DNA from: Tissierellia bacterium
GTDB lineage: Bacteria; Bacillota; Clostridia; Tissierellales; Tepidimicrobiaceae
Assembly: GCA_012798935.1 (NCBI GenBank)
Contig: JAAZMG010000065.1
Coordinates: 1 to 27,840, forward strand
Direction of reading: 5' to 3'
DNA: 27,840 nt
Position numbers and translations under genes: made by a program. Positions 23,521 through 27,840 of this stretch are shown one piece after another (positions within the stretch are counted from its first letter, which is position 1; each line of letters opens with the position of its first letter). The notes below the pieces were generated by a model, which was not told where the DNA came from, ran no database searches, and was given only the letters and a program-made list of their open reading frames with translations.

Positions 23521-24042
23521 TTAGTAATATAAACTACATATGAAGATAGTTATAAATATGGATATTATATAGGATAGTAAGGCTGCCTTTAACGTATGTC
23601 TATGCTTCTCTATACCAATAGAGCCAAAATATAAGGCTATTGTGTAAAATATGGTTTCCGATGAGCCCATCATTACAGAAGCCAATACTCCAGGGAAAGA
23701 ATCAGGACCATAGTGACTTATAGTATCTTTTACTACTCCTAATGCTCCACTTCCAGATATAGGTCTAATCAATATTAAGGGTAATATCTCCTTAGGTATG
23801 CCTAATAGCTCCGTAAAAGGGCTTAATAGGTCTGTAAGCATGTCTAGGGCGCTAGAGCCTCTAAGTATGCCTATGGCGATGAATATGGCTATTAAATAGG
23901 GCATTATTCTTATAGCAGTTTTAAAACCTTCCTTTGCTCCTTCTATGAAAGCATTGTATATATCTACACCCTTTACATATCCATGGGTAAGTATTATTAA
24001 AACCATAAAAGGAACTATACCTATGGAGATCCATTCTAACAT
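23521..24042 (-). CDS. spmB: Spore maturation protein B
   Basis: 173-residue membrane protein with Gate/nucleoside-recognition domain features: YNAFIEGAKEGFKTAIRIMPYLIAIFIAIGILRGSGA-like, ILIRPISGSGALGVVKDTISHYGPDSF, and SVMMGSSETIFYTIALYFGSIGI. With SpmA it is needed for proper spore core dehydration in Bacillus and Clostridium. It overlaps spmA by 7 bp, showing co-translation. The product is predicted to have four to five TM segments. Identification is secure. Confidence 0.95.
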   Translation of the reverse strand: MLEWISIGIVPFMVLIILTHGYVKGVDIYNAFIEGAKEGFKTAIRIMPYLIAIFIAIGILRGSSALDMLTDLLSPFTELLGIPKEILPLILIRPISGSGALGVVKDTISHYGPDSFPGVLASVMMGSSETIFYTIALYFGSIGIEKHRHTLKAALLSYIISIFITIFICSLYY

Positions 24043-24617
24043 TTGTCTCCCTCCTCAAATATTTTTCCTATTATTATAGCTATGATGGTAGATAAGCTAG
24101 TAGCTAATAGGGTCATACCTATTATTTCGGTAGGATTTTGCGAACCATAATCATATCGAAGCTTCACCACAGTTAAAGGCACCAATTGTAAGGAGGACAT
24201 ATTTATTATTAAAAACATAGCCATAGCATTAGTGGCCCTTCTTTTATTTATGTTTAAGCTATCTAATTCCTTCATAGCTTTCAGTCCAAAGGCAGTAGCA
24301 CCATTACCTACCCCAAACATATTGGCTATGAAATTCATAAGTATCCACCTTTCTGCTGGATGGTCTTTAGGGATATCAGGAAATAAAATTCTAATTATAG
24401 ATCTAAATGCCTTAGAAATGCTTTTTATAAGACCAGACTTTTCTGCAATATTCATAATCCCTATCCAAAAGGACATAATTCCAATAAGACCTATAGCAAA
24501 GGTAACCCCTTCTCCTGCCTCCTTTATAATAATATTATTTATCTCAGCCAGATTCCCAGTAAAAGCCCCATATATAATTCCAACAAATATCATTAAAAAC
24601 CATATAGTATTAATCAT
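24036..24617 (-). CDS. spmA: Spore maturation protein A
   Basis: 193-residue membrane protein of the nucleoside-recognition/Gate family: WFLMIFVGIIYGAFTGNLAEINNIII, GEGVTFAIGLIGIMSFWIGIMNIAEKSGLI, ANMFGVGNGATAFGLKAMKEL, TNAMAMFLIINMSSLQLVPL. Partner of SpmB in spore core dehydration; its substrate is unknown. The Shine-Dalgarno GAAAGGGG is the 3' arm of a terminator-like hairpin and seven T residues separate it from the ATG, an arrangement discussed in the findings. Confidence 0.95.
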   Translation of the reverse strand: MINTIWFLMIFVGIIYGAFTGNLAEINNIIIKEAGEGVTFAIGLIGIMSFWIGIMNIAEKSGLIKSISKAFRSIIRILFPDIPKDHPAERWILMNFIANMFGVGNGATAFGLKAMKELDSLNINKRRATNAMAMFLIINMSSLQLVPLTVVKLRYDYGSQNPTEIIGMTLLATSLSTIIAIIIGKIFEEGDKC

Positions 24618-24624
24618 AAAAAAA

Positions 24625-24665
24625 CCCCTTTCATATGAAATATATGAAAGGGGTGTAGATAATAT
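24625..24665 (-). promoter_or_regulatory. Hairpin plus T-run over the spmA ribosome site, with embedded sigmaE-like promoter
   Basis: On the minus strand CCCCTTTCATAT (24642-24653) pairs perfectly with ATATGAAAGGGG (24625-24636), then TTTTTTT runs into the spmA ATG: a good intrinsic terminator. A sigmaE-type promoter ATA (24663-24665), 16 nt, CATATATT (24639-24646) overlaps the first arm and loop. Its transcript would start near 24632, inside the second arm, so it would lack the first arm and keep the Shine-Dalgarno free. Confidence 0.6.
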
Positions 24666-24703
24666 TTGCTTTAATTTTTGGCGTGGGAATTATCAGAATA
24701 TTG

Positions 24704-24748
24704 AATAACTTTCCAAAATGGTGCCTGGCACCATTTTGGAAAGTTATT
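24704..24748. repeat. Perfect 45-bp palindrome (GGTGCC-T-GGCACC core) overlapping the herA stop
   Basis: 22-bp arms (24704-24725 and 24727-24748) around one T, with the centre AATGGTGCCTGGCACCATT. The herA stop codon (24744-24746) is in the right arm. It can act as a terminator-like hairpin but lacks a clean T-run (TTATTCAATATT). GGTGCCTGGCACC-type repeats are dispersed in many Firmicutes. Confidence 0.75.
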
Positions 24749-26588
24749 GTTTGTATACATTGAAGAATGGGGTTTTTTCTTTTTTTAAAATGCCTTTTTC
24801 CACTAAGGTGTCTAGCTTTCCTTCAAATAGATTTAAAGGATAGGTAAGGCCTGTTTCTGATTCTATTTCTTTGATTACATTTATAAAATCATCTCCGTTT
24901 ATGGGTAATTTGTCTTTTATGATACTTAGAAACTTTTCATCATCTTCTTCAGTCTTATTTTTTAGCTCGTCAAAGGGGTTTTCTGTATGGGGACTGGTGG
25001 TGTCTGCTGCTCTAATTCTCGCAAATATAGTTCTCCCTAGGGAAGCCTCTGAGACAAAAACATCCCCTGTTCTTAAATAGGGAAGCCTTCTTGCTTCTTC
25101 TTCTGTAATATCCGTTTCTTCTTTTATAGTTTGTATGTCTGAAGCTCTTACGGTTCTAAATATAAACTTGGTGTTCAACTGGGCTGTTATAGTTTCATCT
25201 AGTAAAGTTGGCCTTTGAGTGGCTAATATTAAAAATGCTCCATATTTTCTACCTTCTTGAGATATTTCCTTTAATATGGATTTTGAAGGGGAGTCATAGC
25301 CTTTTGGTGCAAAATTATGAGCTTCATCAGTTACAATTATAAATGGTGGAAAATAATCAGCAGTTGTCTTTTTATATAGGGCATCTTTGTAGTCCCTTCT
25401 CTTATGGTATAAATTGTTTAAAAGGTAAGTACTAAATACTTGAAGGATTCTGGTGCTTCCTTGAATTACTATAAGTTTTCCCATATGTAATCCTTCTTCT
25501 ATTGGTTTTATATCTTTGCTAAATATTCCTTCATTGTTTAGTCTATTGAGTCTCCATATTATTCCTCTTACAGAACTATAAGGGCAGGTTTTATCATAGC
25601 TTAAATATAGTTCCTTCCTTTTTTGCCACCCTTCCCTTTCTAGATTGGAAGCAGCTTCTGTTATTCTAGCATTTATCCTATCCATAGTCCCTTCTTCTTG
25701 AGCTTCTGCTAACATTTTAAGCCTATTGTAGAAGCTGTTATAGGAATCATTCCTTTTAAATAATATATCCACTACATTACTCATAGCATCTGTCAATGTA
25801 CTGGCTGCATCTAATAGATTTTTTATATCTTGAGGGGACAAATCCTCAAAACGTACTCCTACATGGAATCCTACCTGTAAGCATTTAAACTTTTCATTGT
25901 AAATATTTATTTCCCCCTTAGGCATGTATTCCCCTATTTCGCTAAAGTCCATTTCAAAATGAGGGTCTAATACAATGGTAGGAATATTTAAATCCATTAA
26001 TTCCTCTAAAATTACCCTAAGCCCAAAGGATTTACCAGAACCAGAGCCTCCAAATACCCCAATATGTGGATATTGGTGCATAGACCTTATATTGTATATA
26101 TAGGGAATATCCTTTTGCCCTATTAACTTTCCTTCTTCAAAGGTATATAGTAGATTTTGATATTCTTCATCCATGTCATCTATCATTTGATCTGTATTTT
26201 TTATAATTCCTAAAACTAAACCTTCATCTGTGGAAGATTGTATCATTAAGTCTTTCACTTCATCAAATATAGGTACCCTTACACTAGAACCTGTCTCTAC
26301 TGGATATAAAGCTTCGTTTAAAAGTCTTATCTTCCCTATGTATATGGTATCCTCCTCTATATTGTATCCTATGGCCTTTAAGGACTCTATAACCGAACTA
26401 TCCGCTAATTCCCCATGGAGGCTTAAGGGCATATATTTATTATAGGTCTGAGCCTCTACTACTTCTCCCATTAAATCTCCTTGATAGGGATCCGTAATGA
26501 TTAAAAATTCATTTATCCTAAAATTCCTATCTTTAGAGCCTACATATACTTCCTGCTGGGTAGTAATTCCAACAACTTTCAATTTCAT
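24744..26588 (-). CDS. herA: HerA-like ATP-dependent DNA translocase (DUF87/FtsK-HerA superfamily)
   Basis: 614 residues. An N-terminal HAS-barrel region (about 1-110) is followed by the ATPase: Walker A GGSGSGKS (180-187), acidic strand PTIVLDPHFEMDF, Walker B FIIVTDEAHNFAP, sensor ILATQRP and arginine-finger region FRTVRASD. A small C-terminal region (about 555-614) is winged-helix-like. HerA forms hexamers and drives the NurA nuclease in DNA end resection in archaea. The gene lies 5 bp downstream of nurA, the classic pair. No mre11 or rad50 is seen in this window. Bacterial HerA proteins also occur in anti-phage systems with Sir2 or other effectors, but NurA here indicates the repair-type complex. 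Confidence 0.9.
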   Translation of the reverse strand: MKLKVVGITTQQEVYVGSKDRNFRINEFLIITDPYQGDLMGEVVEAQTYNKYMPLSLHGELADSSVIESLKAIGYNIEEDTIYIGKIRLLNEALYPVETGSSVRVPIFDEVKDLMIQSSTDEGLVLGIIKNTDQMIDDMDEEYQNLLYTFEEGKLIGQKDIPYIYNIRSMHQYPHIGVFGGSGSGKSFGLRVILEELMDLNIPTIVLDPHFEMDFSEIGEYMPKGEINIYNEKFKCLQVGFHVGVRFEDLSPQDIKNLLDAASTLTDAMSNVVDILFKRNDSYNSFYNRLKMLAEAQEEGTMDRINARITEAASNLEREGWQKRKELYLSYDKTCPYSSVRGIIWRLNRLNNEGIFSKDIKPIEEGLHMGKLIVIQGSTRILQVFSTYLLNNLYHKRRDYKDALYKKTTADYFPPFIIVTDEAHNFAPKGYDSPSKSILKEISQEGRKYGAFLILATQRPTLLDETITAQLNTKFIFRTVRASDIQTIKEETDITEEEARRLPYLRTGDVFVSEASLGRTIFARIRAADTTSPHTENPFDELKNKTEEDDEKFLSIIKDKLPINGDDFINVIKEIESETGLTYPLNLFEGKLDTLVEKGILKKEKTPFFNVYKQ

Positions 26589-26593
26589 CCCTC

Positions 26594-27586
26594 CTAAAGC
26601 GTTCTTTTGTCCCTTTCTGATATAAAAAACATCTCCAGTATCTCCCGGTTTAAATAGGATTCTAGAAGTCCTCTTATCATCTGATCTGGAATCTTTACTT
26701 CACTATCCACTATATCTATCCATAAGGGAACTCCTCTGCCATCTTCTGGGGTTAAACTAAGTACTAGTCTTGCCATTTCTTCTAGATGACTTTTTTGACT
26801 GTCCAATATATCCATACCTATTACAGTAGGAGCTTGTGAACTTCTCATGAATAAGGATGAAAAACCCTCCTTAGTTTTTCTTGTAGCTTTTTCATGGATA
26901 GAAATTATTTCACCATATTCTAAAAGTCCATATAATAGTTCTCTGTCATAGAAACATTCCTTTATTCCTAGAGATTTATCTTTCCTCAGTAAATCTCCTA
27001 TAATGGAGGTTTTAATGTCTTTTATTACCCCTATAAGGATTATATCTTTATCTTCACATTCACCTCTTAATTCCAGCCATCTATCAAAACACTCTATATC
27101 ATATCGAATTAAGGAACCATCCATTATTACTGCATAGGGTTTAAGTTTACGTATTCCCTCTAAGGCTGCTTCTACCTCTATAGTAGATAGCTTTCTTTTC
27201 CTTATGGATTCTTCTCCCTCTATTCCATCTTCTAATGGAGAGTCCTCCCTTTCAGTATAAAGAGGGGTATAAAAATCCGCCTTATATATGGGTTTGTCCT
27301 TATGGATAGTAGATTTAGCCAAACCTTGGTATATTTCCACAAAGTGAGGATATGCTCCTCCCATCCGATTATTGGAGCCATCTACTCCCAATATACCACC
27401 TTTTTGTGCAAGGTAGGATAGTTCTCCTTTGGTTAACTTTCCCAGTTTCATTATAGGACCTACATTTTCTTCAATAAACTTTCTAAAAAATGACCTGTCT
27501 AGAGATAATACATCTTTATATTTACTTAATAAAACCTTGTTTAAATAGTTAACCTTATCCTTTAAGCCTTCATTAATATTGATCAT
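26594..27586 (-). CDS. nurA: NurA domain nuclease
   Basis: 330-residue nuclease with an RNase H-like fold. The first catalytic Asp is in GGILGVDGSNNRMGGAYP (about residue 72), followed by VIMDGSLIRYD (about 157, second Asp). The C-terminal acidic position is in PLWIDIVDSEVKIP (about 293-303). NurA has 5'-3' exonuclease and endonuclease activity on DNA ends, stimulated by HerA. A GTG three codons upstream is open in frame but lies inside the Shine-Dalgarno GAGGTG, so the ATG at 27584-27586 is the better start. It forms a two-gene operon with herA, divergent from the AbrB/SpoVT gene. Confidence 0.88.
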   Translation of the reverse strand: MININEGLKDKVNYLNKVLLSKYKDVLSLDRSFFRKFIEENVGPIMKLGKLTKGELSYLAQKGGILGVDGSNNRMGGAYPHFVEIYQGLAKSTIHKDKPIYKADFYTPLYTEREDSPLEDGIEGEESIRKRKLSTIEVEAALEGIRKLKPYAVIMDGSLIRYDIECFDRWLELRGECEDKDIILIGVIKDIKTSIIGDLLRKDKSLGIKECFYDRELLYGLLEYGEIISIHEKATRKTKEGFSSLFMRSSQAPTVIGMDILDSQKSHLEEMARLVLSLTPEDGRGVPLWIDIVDSEVKIPDQMIRGLLESYLNREILEMFFISERDKRTL

Positions 27587-27611
27587 CTTTTTCACCTCAT
27601 TTGACAGCTCT

Positions 27612-27617
27612 ATTATA
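27612..27617 (-). promoter_or_regulatory. Extended -10 promoter of nurA-herA
   Basis: TGGTATAAT on the minus strand gives an extended -10 (TGn-TATAAT) about 25 bases before the ATG. The -35 at 17 nt (TTCAAT) is weak, as usual for extended -10 promoters. Confidence 0.5.
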
Positions 27618-27724
27618 CCAGAACAAAGATTTCTATTGAAGCAGCAAAACTACTTCCTATAAAATCTGCATAGATTTAAGAATTTGCCGAAAATTCGGAA
27701 CTTGTCTGTTTTTAACATTTAGGG

Positions 27725-27753
27725 TTGACTTATTTTGGTATTTATGGTATTCT
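27725..27753 (+). promoter_or_regulatory. sigmaA-type promoter of the AbrB/SpoVT gene
   Basis: TTGACT, 17 nt, TATTCT, about 55 bases before the ATG. A small CCGAA/TTCGG inverted repeat lies upstream at about 27688-27699. Confidence 0.55.
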
Positions 27754-27806
27754 TTAATTTGTAGAAAAAAGTCGATTTCTAGGACGATGGATGGGAGGGA
27801 ATAAGG

Positions 27807-27840
27807 ATGAAATCAACTGGAATTGTGAGAAAAGTAGATG
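27807..27840 (+). CDS. AbrB/SpoVT family transition-state regulator (5' end only)
   Basis: Only 11 codons are inside the window: MKSTGIVRKVD, the classic beginning of AbrB/SpoVT swapped-hairpin DNA-binding proteins. GGGAGGG lies 7 bases before the ATG. In B. subtilis abrB is divergent from metS near this same gene group, which supports AbrB over SpoVT, but the visible part cannot separate the two. Confidence 0.85.
   Translation, partial: MKSTGIVRKVD

Noticed and set aside
24232..24708. 158-codon plus-strand open frame over spmA
   Set aside because: Antisense shadow of spmA; no ribosome site and no recognisable motif.
24744..27586. Calling HerA-NurA a defence island
   Set aside because: There are no other defence genes, toxins, integrases or mobile elements around it; the neighbours are core spore and housekeeping genes.
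1..27840. CRISPR arrays, tRNA or rRNA genes, insertion sequences
   Set aside because: No regularly spaced direct repeats, no tRNA-like cloverleaf or rRNA sequence, and no transposase were recognised on either strand.

Overview
The window reads as chromosomal DNA of a low-GC, anaerobic, endospore-forming member of the Clostridia/Tissierellia. The evidence is dense sporulation and germination content (spoIIR, a gerA-type receptor operon, spmAB, a SpoIID-amidase fusion, a DUF3794/LysM protein, an AbrB/SpoVT start), AT-rich intergenic DNA with clostridial-type promoters, a methionine T-box, and an in-frame UGA in a HesB-like gene that implies selenocysteine insertion. No plasmid, phage, IS or CRISPR signature was seen. 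The gene set is mostly core housekeeping. It resembles the Bacillus subtilis abrB-metS-yabD-yabE-rnmV-ksgA-yabG-veg-ispE neighbourhood, with extra genes inserted.

Layout. 1-6140: the 3' part of a RocB-like M20 peptidase (+), then spoIIR and a tricistronic germinant-receptor operon preceded by a small two-TM gene (all -). 6223-11682: ispE, a DUF3794/LysM spore-envelope protein, veg behind a perfect consensus promoter, a SpoIID/amidase fusion and an S66 LD-carboxypeptidase (all -). 11734-14847: mgtE with a long unexplained leader, a HesB-like selenoprotein that ordinary ORF calling misses, a holin-like membrane protein, a DUF1858 protein (+) and a CPYC glutaredoxin. The selenoprotein and the glutaredoxin share a 17-bp ATACCC(C)-N4-(G)GGGTAT palindrome in their promoters. 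15100-17083: a ComFB-like protein (+), an ArsR/CadC-type regulator and a conserved-looking protein of unknown function.

17111-21837: rsmA, rnmV, tatD and metG (-). metG is controlled by a Met-specifier T-box. 21838-23447: a Pro/Met/Cys-rich, coat-like small protein behind a sigmaK-like promoter and a YabE-type G5/3D cell-wall protein (both +). 23521-27586: spmB/spmA and a HerA-NurA DNA-processing pair (-). The divergent 5' end of an AbrB/SpoVT gene lies at the right edge.

Main points of interest: (1) the UGA-containing HesB-like gene with a candidate bacterial SECIS hairpin; (2) its apparent co-regulation with the glutaredoxin by a CsoR/CstR-like operator, suggesting a small redox/persulfide or metal regulon; (3) two places (upstream of spmA and of the germination operon) where an intrinsic-terminator-like hairpin contains the next gene's Shine-Dalgarno, and where a sporulation-sigma-like promoter appears to start transcription inside the hairpin; (4) a series of REP-like palindromes that supply or overlap stop codons; (5) a SpoIID-amidase fusion without a signal peptide.
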